This document shows positions 24,150 through 33,759 of a DNA stretch of 64,000 nucleotides, one piece after another. How positions within the stretch are numbered: the stretch's first letter is position 1; every line of letters starts with the position of its first letter. Below the pieces are notes generated by a model, which was not told the DNA's origin, did no database searches, and saw nothing but the letters and a program-made list of their open reading frames with translations. Source of the DNA: JBLUOA01 sp048060095 (GTDB lineage: Bacteria > Pseudomonadota > Alphaproteobacteria > Rhodobacterales > Rhodobacteraceae); contig NZ_JBLUOA010000007.1 of NCBI RefSeq assembly GCF_048060095.1, positions 1 to 64,000 of the forward strand, in the 5' to 3' direction. Made by a program: the position numbers and the translations under genes.

Positions 24150-26087
24150 ATGTTTCGGCCAGACTCTGACATTCAACGTTCGAGCACGCTGACCGCTTTT
24201 CTGAAGGACTGCGGTATCGACAGCTACAAGGATCTCGCCCGCCGCGCCAATGAGGAGCCGGACCGGTTCTGGAGTCGGATCATTGACCATGCTGGTATTC
24301 GGTTCAGCAAGCCGCACACGGTGCTGCGGGATATTTCCGACGGGCCTGAATCGATCAAATGGGCCGTCGGAGGCACTTTGAATCTTACGGAAACCTGTCT
24401 TGATGCCCGAATTGCCGATGGCCGAGGCGAAAAGGTCGCGATCGACTGGGTCGGTGAAGACGGAAGTCGCCGCCGCTGGACCTATTCCGAACTTGCTGCC
24501 GAAGCCTCCCGCGTCGCCTCTGCCCTTGCCGTCCGCGGGGTGCGGCCGGGTCAGGCGGTGGGCATCTATATGCCGATGATCCCCGAAATCGAGGCCGCGC
24601 TTTTGGGTATTGCCCGACTGGGCGCGGTCGCGGTACCGCTGTTTTCCGGCTTTGCGCCCCATGCCATCATCTCGCGCCTAAACGATTCCGGTGCCGTGGC
24701 GGTGCTGACAGCGGATGCCACACCCCGGCGAGGCAAGCCGGTCTGGATGGAGGCGGCGCTTGCCGAAGCCCTGACCGAGGTGCCTTCGGTGCACACCGTG
24801 GTCAGCCTGCGACGGTTCGGCGGCGCGGCGGCCGATCCGGCCCGCGATCTCGACTGGACCGAAACCGTGGGCCCCGCCAGTCCGGAGTTTACCGCCGTTC
24901 CGGTCAAGGTCGAAGATCCCTTCCTTATCGCCTATACATCGGGCACCACCGGGCGGCCAAAAGGCGTCGTGCATACCCATTTGGGGGTGCAGGCCAAGGC
25001 CACGGCCGATTTCCTGCTTTGCCTAGACATGAAACAGGATGACCGGCACCTGTGGATGACCGACATGGGATGGGTCATGGGACCGCTCACCCTTTTGTCG
25101 GTGCTGCTATCGGGTTCAACGCTGGTGCTCGCGGAGGGCGCACCTTCGATGCCCGGCGATCCGTTCAGACTTTTGCGTCTTGCGTCCGAGATGGAGGTCA
25201 CGCATCTCGGCGTGGCTCCGACCCTGGTACGGCAGTTCATGACGCAGGAGGCCGGTCCTCTGTCTAACTACGACTTGTCGCCTGTGCGCATCGTCGCCTC
25301 GACCGGTGAACCCTGGACCGACGACGCCTGGCTCTGGCAACTGGACCACATCTGCTGCCGCCGCGCGGTGCCGCTGAACATTTCGGGCGGGACCGAGTTG
25401 TTCGGCGCGATCCTGACCTCGACCGTGCTGCATGAAATCAAGCCCGGCGGATTTTCCGCCCAGGCATTGGGTGTCGGGGCCAAGGTGCTGCGCGAGGACG
25501 GCAGCGAAGCCGCGCCGGGCGAAGTGGGCGAACTGGTCGTTACCCAGCCGCCTCTGGGGCTGACCCCGGCCATTTGGGGCGACCGGGATCGCTATCTTGA
25601 GACCTATTGGTCCACCTACCCCGGCCTCTGGCGGCACGGTGACTGGGTGCGCTGCGATCCGGACGGGACATGGTTTATCCTGGGCCGGTCGGACGACACG
25701 CTGAACCTCGCCGGTAAACGGATCGGCCCGCCCGAGATCGAGGCGGCCCTGACTGAGAGCGGAGAGGTGGTGGATGCCGCCGCCATCGCGGCACCTGACG
25801 ACATCAAGGGTGTGGCCGTCGTCTGCGTCTGTGTGGCGGCACCGGATGTGTCGCCGGACGCGGACCTCGTGGACCGGCTCAAGGATCGGGTCGGAGAGAT
25901 CGTCTCGAAACCCTTCCGCCCGCGCGAGATCCACTTCGTCGAGGCGCTGCCCAAGACGCGTAGCATGAAAACCATGCGCCGGATAGTGCGCGCCGCCTTT
26001 CTCGGTGAAGATCCGGGCGATCTGTCGTCGATCAGCAACCCGGAAACCATTCAACCCATCGCAGACCTGCAAAAGGAAAAGCCATGA
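24150..26087 (+). CDS. AMP-forming acyl-CoA synthetase (acetyl-CoA synthetase-like)
   Basis: This 645-residue ANL-superfamily ligase has an acetyl-CoA-synthetase-type N-terminal region, the P-loop-like YTSGTTGRPKGVVH near residue 265, ISGGTELFGA near 415, HGDWVRCDPDGTW near 500, and the catalytic lysine probably in TRSMKTMRR near the C terminus. It activates a carboxylic acid with ATP to the CoA ester via an acyl-AMP. In the Atu cluster an analogous ligase (AtuH) feeds the pathway. It overlaps the next gene by 4 bp. Its start is just downstream of a terminator, so its expression may be set by attenuation. Confidence 0.88.
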   Translation: MFRPDSDIQRSSTLTAFLKDCGIDSYKDLARRANEEPDRFWSRIIDHAGIRFSKPHTVLRDISDGPESIKWAVGGTLNLTETCLDARIADGRGEKVAIDWVGEDGSRRRWTYSELAAEASRVASALAVRGVRPGQAVGIYMPMIPEIEAALLGIARLGAVAVPLFSGFAPHAIISRLNDSGAVAVLTADATPRRGKPVWMEAALAEALTEVPSVHTVVSLRRFGGAAADPARDLDWTETVGPASPEFTAVPVKVEDPFLIAYTSGTTGRPKGVVHTHLGVQAKATADFLLCLDMKQDDRHLWMTDMGWVMGPLTLLSVLLSGSTLVLAEGAPSMPGDPFRLLRLASEMEVTHLGVAPTLVRQFMTQEAGPLSNYDLSPVRIVASTGEPWTDDAWLWQLDHICCRRAVPLNISGGTELFGAILTSTVLHEIKPGGFSAQALGVGAKVLREDGSEAAPGEVGELVVTQPPLGLTPAIWGDRDRYLETYWSTYPGLWRHGDWVRCDPDGTWFILGRSDDTLNLAGKRIGPPEIEAALTESGEVVDAAAIAAPDDIKGVAVVCVCVAAPDVSPDADLVDRLKDRVGEIVSKPFRPREIHFVEALPKTRSMKTMRRIVRAAFLGEDPGDLSSISNPETIQPIADLQKEKP

Positions 26088-26938
26088 TCACTGTTTTCGG
26101 AGCCACGGGCACCACCGGCGCGCCTCTTGTCGATACGCTTTTGGCAAAGGGCGCAACCGTGCGCACTGTCACCAGCGACCCCTCCAAGCTCGACGCGCTC
26201 AAGGCCAAGGGATGCGATGCGGTCGCCGCGGATTTCACCGATCCCGCCGTGCTGGCGCGGGCCTGTGACGGGGCAGAAAAGATATACCTGGTCACGCCTG
26301 CCCATCTGGACATGCGCCAGTGGAAGGCGAACGTGATCAAGGCAGCCAAGGCGGCGGGCGTGCGCCATGTTGTCGTGGCGACCGGGCTTGGCGCCTCGCC
26401 CAAGGCGGGGCTGACCTTCGGCAAATGGCATTCCGAAACCCAGGAACTCTTGAAGCAAAGCGGCCTTGACTGGACCTTCGTTCAGCCGACCTATTTCATG
26501 CAGAACCTGCTGTGGCAGGCCGGCAACATTGCGAAGGACGCGGTGTACTACGATGATCTGGGCGGCCCCGTGGCCTGGATCGACGCCCGCGACATCGCGG
26601 ATGTCGCCGCCGAGGCGCTGACCGCTCCGGGGTACGAAGGCAAGGCTCTTGGTTTGACCGGGCCCGAAGCCCTTGCCGCAGAAGATATTGCCGCCCTCCT
26701 GTCCGAGGTGGCAGGCCGGACTGTCACCTGTGCCCCCCTGTCGGCCGAGGATGCGAAAGCGGGCATGGTGGCCGGTGGGATGCAGGATGAGGTCGCCGGA
26801 GCCATGGTCGAACTGGCCTCCCTCGCGCCCAAGGGCTACCTTGCCGGCATCGAGACAACGGTCAGCGACGTGTTGGGCCGCCCGGCCCGTCGATTTGCTG
26901 GTTTCGTCGCCGAGAACCGGGATGCATTCGTGCAGTGA
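26084..26938 (+). CDS. NmrA-like NAD(P)-binding family protein
   Basis: This 284-residue atypical SDR has the N-terminal dinucleotide motif VFGATGTTGAPLVDTL, HVVVATGLGAS near residue 100, and WTFVQPTYFMQNLL near 135. There is no classical YxxxK. Such NmrA/azoreductase-like proteins either bind NAD(P) as redox sensors or act as quinone/aldehyde reductases; the sequence does not decide. It starts with an ATGA overlap on the synthetase and its end overlaps the AraC regulator start by 17 bp, so it belongs to this transcription unit. Confidence 0.83.
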   Translation: MITVFGATGTTGAPLVDTLLAKGATVRTVTSDPSKLDALKAKGCDAVAADFTDPAVLARACDGAEKIYLVTPAHLDMRQWKANVIKAAKAAGVRHVVVATGLGASPKAGLTFGKWHSETQELLKQSGLDWTFVQPTYFMQNLLWQAGNIAKDAVYYDDLGGPVAWIDARDIADVAAEALTAPGYEGKALGLTGPEALAAEDIAALLSEVAGRTVTCAPLSAEDAKAGMVAGGMQDEVAGAMVELASLAPKGYLAGIETTVSDVLGRPARRFAGFVAENRDAFVQ

Positions 26939-27647
26939 CCTAGCGGCGCCGCCGCTCTATCTCGAGCTGGTGCCGCCTCTGGAAGCGGTCACACAGATCG
27001 ATCACCTTTTCATGTTCCGCGATGCCGGTGTGCTTAGCCGTCGTGGAAGCGGGCGGTTCGCAACTGACCTCTTTACCCTTTCGATAACCTGCGACGACAG
27101 CGACGGGGCACGCGTTTCGCTGGCAGAACCGCGCCCTTGTTTCACGCCCCGCCCAAGGCCATTCCAGGGTGTCGTGGCCGGGCTGCGACTGTCGTCACGA
27201 CCGCAGCGATTGACGGACTGCAAAGTGCTGGACATGCTGGCCTTGGAACTGGGCCGCGTACAGACCGAGGAGGATGACCTGCCTGCGCTTGTCGCGGTGC
27301 TTGACGGCCTCGCGAAAGGCCTGCGCTTTGCCGCGCCACCCGGAGCGTACAGCGACCGGACCGAACGTCGAAAGGTGCGGGCGGAAACCGGCGTGTCGCG
27401 GCGGAGGCTTGCGGCCTCGCGACGCTTTCGTCAGGCTCTCGGGCAGCTTGCGTCACAGACCCTGCCGCTGAGCGATATGGCGCTGGACGCCGGATATTAC
27501 GATCAATCTCATTTGTCCGCCGCTTGCCGGACCTTTGCCGGCAAACCGCCCGGCGCGTTGCGCGCTCAGTCCGCAACGATTCGATTTGGCCTTTCGCTAC
27601 AAGATGCGCGCCTCAAAGACCGTCTAAGAGTGGTCATCAATGAATGA
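26922..27647 (+). CDS. AraC family transcriptional regulator
   Basis: This 241-residue protein ends in an AraC/XylS-type double HTH: RAETGVSRRRLAASRRFRQAL for the first, and SDMALDAGYYDQSHLSAACR then FAGKPPG for the second. The N-terminal 140 residues are not recognisable beyond a possible sensor region. The ATG at 26922 lies within the end of the NmrA-like gene; the open frame further upstream runs entirely inside that gene in another frame and is rejected. Its place inside a catabolic operon suggests a local activator. Its binding site is not evident. Confidence 0.78.
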   Translation: MHSCSDLAAPPLYLELVPPLEAVTQIDHLFMFRDAGVLSRRGSGRFATDLFTLSITCDDSDGARVSLAEPRPCFTPRPRPFQGVVAGLRLSSRPQRLTDCKVLDMLALELGRVQTEEDDLPALVAVLDGLAKGLRFAAPPGAYSDRTERRKVRAETGVSRRRLAASRRFRQALGQLASQTLPLSDMALDAGYYDQSHLSAACRTFAGKPPGALRAQSATIRFGLSLQDARLKDRLRVVINE

Positions 27648-27668
27648 AATCGAAGAGGAAGACCCGCC

Positions 27669-28097
27669 ATGACGCGATTCGAACCGAAAAACGCCGACTA
27701 TGACGCAAGCGTGCATGACAGTTTCAACCGCCAGCACGTGATGCATACTTTGGGGATCAGCATTGCCGAGTTGTCGCCCGGCCGCATTGTTCTGGAAATG
27801 GCACATCAGGATACGCTGACCCAGCAGCATGGTTTTTTACATGCCGGAATCGTTTCGACCGCGCTCGACAGCGCCTGCGGATACGCGGCCGTTTTGACAG
27901 CCGAATTCAAGATCAATCTGCTCAACCCGGCGGACGGCGAACAGTTTCGCTTCGTCGCTGACGTGGTGAAGCCGGGAAGGACTCTGACCATCTGCGAAGC
28001 GCGTGCCTATGCCGTGAAGGGCGAGGATGAGAAGCTGGTCGCAACGATGACCGGAACGCTTATGGCGCTTGTGGGACGAACCGGCGTGATGGGCTGA
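27669..28097 (+). CDS. PaaI-family hotdog thioesterase
   Basis: This 142-residue hotdog thioesterase has QQHGFLHAGIVSTALDSACGYAA around residues 55-77, with HAG and Asp as expected, and then VLTAEFKINLLNPADG. Most homologues have roughly ten more residues between GYAA and VLTxEFKINLL, so this one may carry a short in-frame deletion beside the active site. It follows the AraC gene by 21 bp and has a GAGGAAG ribosome site. It would release free acid and CoA from a pathway intermediate. Confidence 0.82.
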   Translation: MTRFEPKNADYDASVHDSFNRQHVMHTLGISIAELSPGRIVLEMAHQDTLTQQHGFLHAGIVSTALDSACGYAAVLTAEFKINLLNPADGEQFRFVADVVKPGRTLTICEARAYAVKGEDEKLVATMTGTLMALVGRTGVMG

Positions 28098-28117
28098 CGA
28101 CCGGGCTGGGGCGCAAA

Positions 28118-29638
28118 TCAATCCGCGAGCCGGGCTTCTAGGACATGCCGCTGGACCTTTCCGCTGGTCGATCTGGGAAAATCCTCGAACGCGATAAAAA
28201 GAAACTCGCGCGGCCGTTTGTAGCCTGTAAGGTTGTCACGGCACAAATTCATCAGCGCTTCGGCATCCGGCCCGTCCTTGCTGCAGGCGACAAAGGCCAC
28301 CGGACTTTCGCCCCATTTCACGTCGAATGCCCGTACTACCGCGGCATCAACCACACCGGGATGAGATAGAAGGACACGCTCGATCTCCGCAGGATAGACG
28401 TTCTCGCCGCCGGTCTTAATCAAGTATTTGGCCCGGTCCACAAAATCGATGGTGCGGTCCGCATTGCGCCGGAACAAGTCACCCATGTGGAAAAAGCCGT
28501 TGCGAAAGTCGCGGGCGTTGGCGTCGTCGGCGTTCCAGTACCCTGAAAACATTGTCGGACCCCGCACAGCCATTTCGCCCGGCGTCCCATCCGGCACTAC
28601 GTGGTCGTCGGGATCGACCAGCCGAACCTCGCAAAATGCGCTGATGCGCTTGGAAAGCCGGTCCGGGGTAACACCCGGCGCAATCAGATCGGCGGTCCCC
28701 GGCGGCAGGCCGGTTTCAGTTGCGCCGAAAGAATTCAGATAGGGCGTGTCCAGAAGGGCTGTCAGTTCCGCGATCTGATGCGGCGGCACCAGATCGGCCA
28801 TGGCGCCGCAAACCTTGATCCCCTTCACGGGCAAAGGGTTGGCGCGTCGTTCTGCGATAAAGGCGTCCAGCGCACCGGGCATCATCACGAACCAGCCGAT
28901 CCGGTAGCGCGACAACGCTTCGTTGATCACTGCAGGCTGCAATCCGTCCACCATCACCACGGTCCCGCCCCGCAAGATCGTTGCCAGCGCATGATCGGTG
29001 GAGGCCATGTGGAACATCGGTGCCCAGGCGATGAACCCGTCACCGGGATCCAGCGCCAGTTGTGCCGCAAATGCCATGGATCGGGCGATATGCGCGCGGT
29101 GGCTGATGAGCGCCCCCTTGGGCAGGCCCGTAGTCCCCGAGGTATAAAGAATCGTCAGACCGGCCTCTGGATCGTCGACTATGGTTCCGATGCGCGGGTC
29201 CGGCTGGACCCCGGCAATGGCCGTTTCCAGGTCTGGCCCGACGGTCAGACAGGGTGTCGCCGCGACGGCCCGATACGCTTCTGAAAGATCCGGTTCGACA
29301 ACCGCGAGCACCGGCGCGACCAGATCGATGCAGTGCCGCAGTTCATCGCGGGCGAGCCGCCAGTTCAGGCAAGCGACAATCGCGCCGATTCCTGCCGCTG
29401 CCAGTTCGACCTCCAGGTATTCTGAGCGGTTGTGCGACAGGATCGCGATCCTGTCGCCGGGCGCCACGCCTCGTGCCAGAAAGACAGCCGCCAGACGATC
29501 GACCCGCCCCAGCAATTCGCCGTAGGTCAGTCTCTTGCTGCCGTCCTCGATGGCCAGATCACCCGCGCAGTCCTGTGCGCGGGTTCGAAAGATCGAATAC
29601 AGATCAGCGCGCCCTGCACGGACGACGTCGGTCAGCAT
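28118..29638 (-). CDS. AMP-forming acyl-CoA ligase
   Basis: This 506-residue ANL ligase has ILYTSGTTGLPKGALISH near residue 165, NSFGATETGLPPGT near 300, MGDLFRRN near 385, IKTGGENVYPAEIE near 410 and the C-terminal catalytic lysine in STSGKVQRH. It belongs to the medium/long-chain or aryl-CoA ligase group and activates a carboxylic acid to its CoA ester. It is the second gene of a two-gene operon after the dienoyl-CoA reductase, with a 27-bp gap and a GAGGATA ribosome site. Its stop is 20 bp from the convergent thioesterase. Confidence 0.87.
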   Translation of the reverse strand: MLTDVVRAGRADLYSIFRTRAQDCAGDLAIEDGSKRLTYGELLGRVDRLAAVFLARGVAPGDRIAILSHNRSEYLEVELAAAGIGAIVACLNWRLARDELRHCIDLVAPVLAVVEPDLSEAYRAVAATPCLTVGPDLETAIAGVQPDPRIGTIVDDPEAGLTILYTSGTTGLPKGALISHRAHIARSMAFAAQLALDPGDGFIAWAPMFHMASTDHALATILRGGTVVMVDGLQPAVINEALSRYRIGWFVMMPGALDAFIAERRANPLPVKGIKVCGAMADLVPPHQIAELTALLDTPYLNSFGATETGLPPGTADLIAPGVTPDRLSKRISAFCEVRLVDPDDHVVPDGTPGEMAVRGPTMFSGYWNADDANARDFRNGFFHMGDLFRRNADRTIDFVDRAKYLIKTGGENVYPAEIERVLLSHPGVVDAAVVRAFDVKWGESPVAFVACSKDGPDAEALMNLCRDNLTGYKRPREFLFIAFEDFPRSTSGKVQRHVLEARLAD

Positions 29639-29665
29639 GGTATCCTCACTTGCCAGGGTTTCGGT

Positions 29666-31699
29666 TCAGAGACTTTGCGCCAGACGCACCCCTTCATCAA
29701 TGGCGCGCAGAGCATCAAGTTCGGCGGCCTCCTTTGCCCCGCCGATCATCGTAACCGTGACGCCGCGCGCGGCAAGCTCTTCTGCCAGGGCGCGTTCCGG
29801 CTCCTGGCCGGTGCATAGCACAATCGTATCGGCCGAGATGATCATTGGGCTTTCGTCCGTGAGGATATGCAGCCCCGCGTCGTCGATGCGGTCATAGGTC
29901 ACCCCGCCCATCGCCTCGACCCCGTGTTTGCGCAGCGCGTTGCGCAGGATCCACCCTGTTGAAACTCCAAGCCCCGCGCCGGGTTTTGCTGCCTTGCGCT
30001 GAAGCATAACGACTTTGCGTCGCGACGGTTTCGGTGCCAATGGATCGCCAGCCAGGGCGCCCGGGGTGGCAAACTCGGGGTCCACGCCCCATGTTTCGCA
30101 AAAGGCGTCTGTGTTGGCGGCCTCGGCGGGTTCGGTCACCAGGAACTCGGCCACATCATGGCCAATGCCCCCTGCCCCCATCACCACGACACGGTCGCCC
30201 GCCTCGCGGTCACCGGACAGGATTTCCGCATAAGTCGCGACACTGGGATGGTCGATACCCGGCAGGTCGGGAACGCGGGGCGTGACCCCCGTGGCGATGA
30301 CCACATGGTCGAAGCCGTCAAGATCGCTCATGTCTGCCCGCTGCCCCAGCCGCTGTTTGACCCCGTGCTTCTTCAGCAGACCGGCATAATACCGCAGGGT
30401 TTCGTCGAATTCGTCCTTGCCCGGCGCCGCGCGGGCCAGATTCAGCTGACCGCCCAGCTTGCCTTGCGCTTCGAACAGCGTGACATCGTGGCCCAGCCGC
30501 GCGGCCTCGGCCGCCGTGGCCAGGCCTGCCGCGCCACCGCCGACGACAGCCACTTTCTTTGGCGCGTCGGTTAGCGTGTCCCGGAATTCCGTTTCACGCC
30601 CAGCCCTTGGATTAACCAGGCATCCGACAGGCCGGTCCGAAAAGATGAAATCCAGACAGGCCTGGTTGCAGGCGATGCAGGTGTTGATTTCGTCAGCGCG
30701 GCCCTCGCGCGCCTTTTTCACGAAATGCGAATCGGCCAGAAACGGGCGCGCCATCGAGATCATGTCTGCATCGCCAGAGGCAAGGATGTCTTCGGCAAGC
30801 TCGGGTGTGTTGATTCGGTTCGAGGCGACCACCGGAATCGATACCGCCGCTTTCACGTTGGCCGCTGCCTTGCGCCAAGCACCGCGCGGCACCGGATAGG
30901 CAATCGTCGGCACGCGGGCCTCGTGCCAACCGATGCCGGTGTTCAGAATATCCGCGCCTGCGGTCTCGATCTTGCAGGCCAGTGCGGCAATTTCATCGGC
31001 TGGCGCGCCGCCTTCGACCAGATCGGCCGCCGAAATCCGATAGATGACAAGGAACTCCGGCCCGCAGCGTTCACGCACCGCGCGCACAATCTCGACCGGA
31101 AAACGGTGTCGGTTCTCGGCGCTTCCGCCCCAGTCGTCTTCACGTTTGTTGGTATGGGTCACGGTAAATTCGTTAATCAGGTATCCCTCGGACCCCATGA
31201 TTTCGACGCCATCGAAGCCCGCAGCCTGCGCATTGGCGGCGGCCGCAGCAAAATCCTCGATGGTACGGAGAATATCGGCTTCGGTCATTTGACGCGGAAC
31301 GAAACGGTTGATCGGAGCACGGATCGGCGAAGGGGCCACACAACCTTCGATTTTTGCATAGCGCCCGGCGTGGAGGAGTTGCGCGCAGATCAGGCTGCCT
31401 TCGGCCTGCACCGCCTCGCAGATCGGGCGCAGGCTGCGCGCCTCTTCCGGGTCGTCGATTCGCGGACCTTCGGGATCGAATATGCCCTCGGCATTGGGGG
31501 AAAACCCGCCGGTCACCAGAATCGCCGCCTCCCCCCGCGCCCGCTCAGAGTAAAAAGCGATCTGTTTGGCTATGCCGTCAGGCTCGGTTTCCAACCGCGT
31601 GTGCATCGACCCCATGATGACACGGTTTCGCAATGTATGCTGGCCTGCGCGGATCGGCGAGAGCATGGTCCCGAAGCTCTCCGTTGGCATATTTTCCAT
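29666..31699 (-). CDS. fadH: 2,4-dienoyl-CoA reductase-like NADH:flavin oxidoreductase (FMN, 4Fe-4S, FAD)
   Basis: This 677-residue protein is built like bacterial FadH. The N-terminal FMN-binding TIM barrel spans about 1-350. A 4Fe-4S motif C-x2-C-x3-C-x11-C occurs in CIACNQACLDF. A FAD/NAD(P) domain follows with VVGGGAAGLATAAEAARLG and VVVMGAGGIGHDVAEF. Such enzymes reduce 2,4-dienoyl-CoA so that unsaturated chains can pass through beta-oxidation, which suits an isoprenoid-type substrate; trimethylamine-dehydrogenase-like relatives have other substrates, so the symbol is tentative. The ATG at 31699 is chosen because GAGGAGG is 9 bp upstream; an ATG at 31708 would abut that site. The operator at 31737 lies 38 bp upstream. 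Confidence 0.85.
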   Translation of the reverse strand: MENMPTESFGTMLSPIRAGQHTLRNRVIMGSMHTRLETEPDGIAKQIAFYSERARGEAAILVTGGFSPNAEGIFDPEGPRIDDPEEARSLRPICEAVQAEGSLICAQLLHAGRYAKIEGCVAPSPIRAPINRFVPRQMTEADILRTIEDFAAAAANAQAAGFDGVEIMGSEGYLINEFTVTHTNKREDDWGGSAENRHRFPVEIVRAVRERCGPEFLVIYRISAADLVEGGAPADEIAALACKIETAGADILNTGIGWHEARVPTIAYPVPRGAWRKAAANVKAAVSIPVVASNRINTPELAEDILASGDADMISMARPFLADSHFVKKAREGRADEINTCIACNQACLDFIFSDRPVGCLVNPRAGRETEFRDTLTDAPKKVAVVGGGAAGLATAAEAARLGHDVTLFEAQGKLGGQLNLARAAPGKDEFDETLRYYAGLLKKHGVKQRLGQRADMSDLDGFDHVVIATGVTPRVPDLPGIDHPSVATYAEILSGDREAGDRVVVMGAGGIGHDVAEFLVTEPAEAANTDAFCETWGVDPEFATPGALAGDPLAPKPSRRKVVMLQRKAAKPGAGLGVSTGWILRNALRKHGVEAMGGVTYDRIDDAGLHILTDESPMIISADTIVLCTGQEPERALAEELAARGVTVTMIGGAKEAAELDALRAIDEGVRLAQSL

Positions 31700-31736
31700 T
31701 GTGGGCATCCTCCTCAAAACTATACTTGATCTGTAT

Positions 31737-31752
31737 TCTAACATTTGTTAGA
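31737..31752. promoter_or_regulatory. Island operator between the fadH-like and cyclic-acyl-CoA dehydrogenase operons
   Basis: TCTAACATTTGTTAGA is a near-perfect palindrome centred in a 93-bp divergent gap. TTGATC (31726-31731) and TTAGAT (31748-31753) are 16 bp apart on the plus strand, so a bound repressor would cover the promoter and could control both directions. Confidence 0.8.
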
Positions 31753-31792
31753 TTTTTGGAAAGAAGATTTTCGCTCATGGGGAGGAGCACCG

Positions 31793-32974
31793 ATGCAATT
31801 CCAGCCTACAGACGAACAAAAAGCGTTTCGCGAAACCGCGAACCGCTTCGCAACTGAAAAGCTTGCGCCCACATATCAGGAGCGCGCAAGCGGCCATACC
31901 TTCGATCGTGCGCTAATCAGGGAGATGGGCGCACTGGGCCTGATTGGGGCCGATCTGCCCGAAGAATTCGGCGGACTGGGTGAAAGCTCTGTCACGTCAG
32001 GGATGATCGTCGAAGAGATCGCCTATGCCGATTTCAATGCAAGTTACGTGCAGCTTCTGGGCTCTCTCATGGGCGGAATGGTGGCCAAACACGCCTCCCG
32101 CGACATCGCGTCGGAATGGGTGCCCAAGGTTGTTTCGGGTGATGCCGTCATTGGTCTGGGTCTGACAGAGCCGCGCGGCGGATCGGACGCGGCGAACCTG
32201 ATCCTCAAGGCCGAGAAATCCGGAAACGGTTGGCGGCTGAACGGTGAAAAGACATCCATGAGTTTTGCCAGTCAGGCCGATGCGGCGGTCGTCTTTGCCC
32301 GCACCGGCGATCCTAACGGTGGCTCACGCGGGGTCAGCGCCTTTTTTGTCGATCTGAACCAGGACGGCATCAAGCGCACGCATTTTGACGACATCGGCAC
32401 CAAGCCCGTCGGGCGTGGGTCGGTGTTCTTTGACGACGTCTTCGTGCCGGCCGAAAACATGATGGCCGAACAGGATCGCGCCTTCGGAACGATCATGGCC
32501 GGGTTTGATTATTCGCGCGCACTGATCGGGCTGGAGTGCCTGGGTGCCGCGCAAGCGTCTGTGAATGAAACCTGGGCCTACGTTCAGGAACGCGAAGCCT
32601 TCGGGGCCCCGATCGTGCAGTATCAGGGCGTCAGTTTCCCGCTGGCCGAAGCTGAGACCCAACTGACCATGATGCGCCAGCTTTGCTATTACACGCTGGA
32701 CCTGCGTGACCGCGGCCTGCCGCATACGTCCGAGGCGGCGATGTGCAAGTGGTACCTGCCCAAAACCGCCTGCGAGATCCTGCACCAGTGCCTGATCCTG
32801 CACGGGCATTACGGCTATACGACCGACCTGCCTCACCACCAGCGCTACAACGATGTGCTCGGCCTGCAGATCGGTGACGGCACAGCGCAAATCCAGAAGC
32901 TGGTGATTGCCCGCGAGAAGGTCGGACGGATGGCGCTGCAGTATGACAAGAAGGCGACGGGAGCACAGAAATGA
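31793..32974 (+). CDS. Acyl-CoA dehydrogenase, cyclohexanecarboxyl-CoA dehydrogenase (AliB/BadJ)-like
   Basis: This 393-residue acyl-CoA dehydrogenase has LGLTEPRGGSDAANL near residue 125 and EREAFGAPIVQYQGV near 268. At the C-terminal catalytic position, where MCAD has Glu (EGTxQIQ), it has Asp362 in GDGTAQIQK; the alternative isovaleryl-type site is Ser (DYSRAL). Asp as base is reported for dehydrogenases acting on cyclic acyl-CoA, so an alicyclic acid is a reasonable substrate guess, supported by the BadH-like SDR at 23286. The ATG at 31793 has GGGGAGGAG. It is first in an eleven-gene operon and overlaps the next gene by 4 bp. Confidence 0.85.
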   Translation: MQFQPTDEQKAFRETANRFATEKLAPTYQERASGHTFDRALIREMGALGLIGADLPEEFGGLGESSVTSGMIVEEIAYADFNASYVQLLGSLMGGMVAKHASRDIASEWVPKVVSGDAVIGLGLTEPRGGSDAANLILKAEKSGNGWRLNGEKTSMSFASQADAAVVFARTGDPNGGSRGVSAFFVDLNQDGIKRTHFDDIGTKPVGRGSVFFDDVFVPAENMMAEQDRAFGTIMAGFDYSRALIGLECLGAAQASVNETWAYVQEREAFGAPIVQYQGVSFPLAEAETQLTMMRQLCYYTLDLRDRGLPHTSEAAMCKWYLPKTACEILHQCLILHGHYGYTTDLPHHQRYNDVLGLQIGDGTAQIQKLVIAREKVGRMALQYDKKATGAQK

Positions 32975-33750
32975 ACGATCCCATCATCGTCACGACCGAG
33001 GGCAACACCGGCATCATCGAGCTGGCCCGCCCCGAGAAATTCAATTGCCTATCACTTGACGTGCATGAGCGCATATCTGCCGCGCGTTCGGAATTCGAGG
33101 CGAACCCGGATATCCGGGCGATCCTCATCCGGGCGCGGGGCAAGCACTTTTGCACAGGCGCCGATCTGGTGGAAGTGAAAGGTAAATTGAACGATCCCGC
33201 CGCGCTGGATCACTTCATCGCCTTTGGCATGGACAACCTGCGTGCGCTCGAAACCTCCTCCCTCCCTGTCGTGGTGGCAGTGCAGGGGTTGTGTCTGGCC
33301 GGCGGGATCGAACTGATGTTGGCATGCGATGTGTGTTTCGCCGCCGAAACCGCTCAGTTCGGCGATCAGCATGCGCAATTCGGACTGATTCCCGGTTGGG
33401 GCGGCTCACAACGGCTAACGCGGTTGATGGGGCAGCGCCGGGCGCTCGACCTGATGTTCTCAGCCCGCTGGCTTGCGGCAGGAGAGGCCAAAGATGCCGG
33501 TCTGGTCAACTATATCGTGCCGGATGCGGAGTTGCATCAGACCGCGTTGGAATACTGTCAGAAAATCGCCACCCGCTCGCGTCCGGGTATCGCCGAGATG
33601 AAGCGACTTGCGCGGGAAGGCGCGGACCTGGGCATCGACCAGCAGATGCGGCTTGAGCTGGATGCCGCCGTACGCGCGTTGCCCGGTGATGACGTCACCG
33701 AAGGGCTCGACGCGTTCGAGAACCGGCGCACCCCTGAATTCAAGGCTTGA
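32971..33750 (+). CDS. Enoyl-CoA hydratase/isomerase family protein
   Basis: This 259-residue crotonase has KHFCTGADLVEV near residue 60, the turn QGLCLAGGIELMLACD near 105 that retains the first catalytic Glu, and FGDQHAQFGLIPGWGGSQRL. In the last block the second catalytic Glu is His (GDxHxxFG). It could be a cyclohexene-carboxyl-CoA hydratase-like (BadK-type) step after the dehydrogenase it overlaps, but the substitution leaves hydrolase or isomerase activity open. It is translationally coupled through ATGA and lies 9 bp before the next dehydrogenase. Confidence 0.83.
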   Translation: MNDPIIVTTEGNTGIIELARPEKFNCLSLDVHERISAARSEFEANPDIRAILIRARGKHFCTGADLVEVKGKLNDPAALDHFIAFGMDNLRALETSSLPVVVAVQGLCLAGGIELMLACDVCFAAETAQFGDQHAQFGLIPGWGGSQRLTRLMGQRRALDLMFSARWLAAGEAKDAGLVNYIVPDAELHQTALEYCQKIATRSRPGIAEMKRLAREGADLGIDQQMRLELDAAVRALPGDDVTEGLDAFENRRTPEFKA

Positions 33751-33759
33751 GGACGAAAC

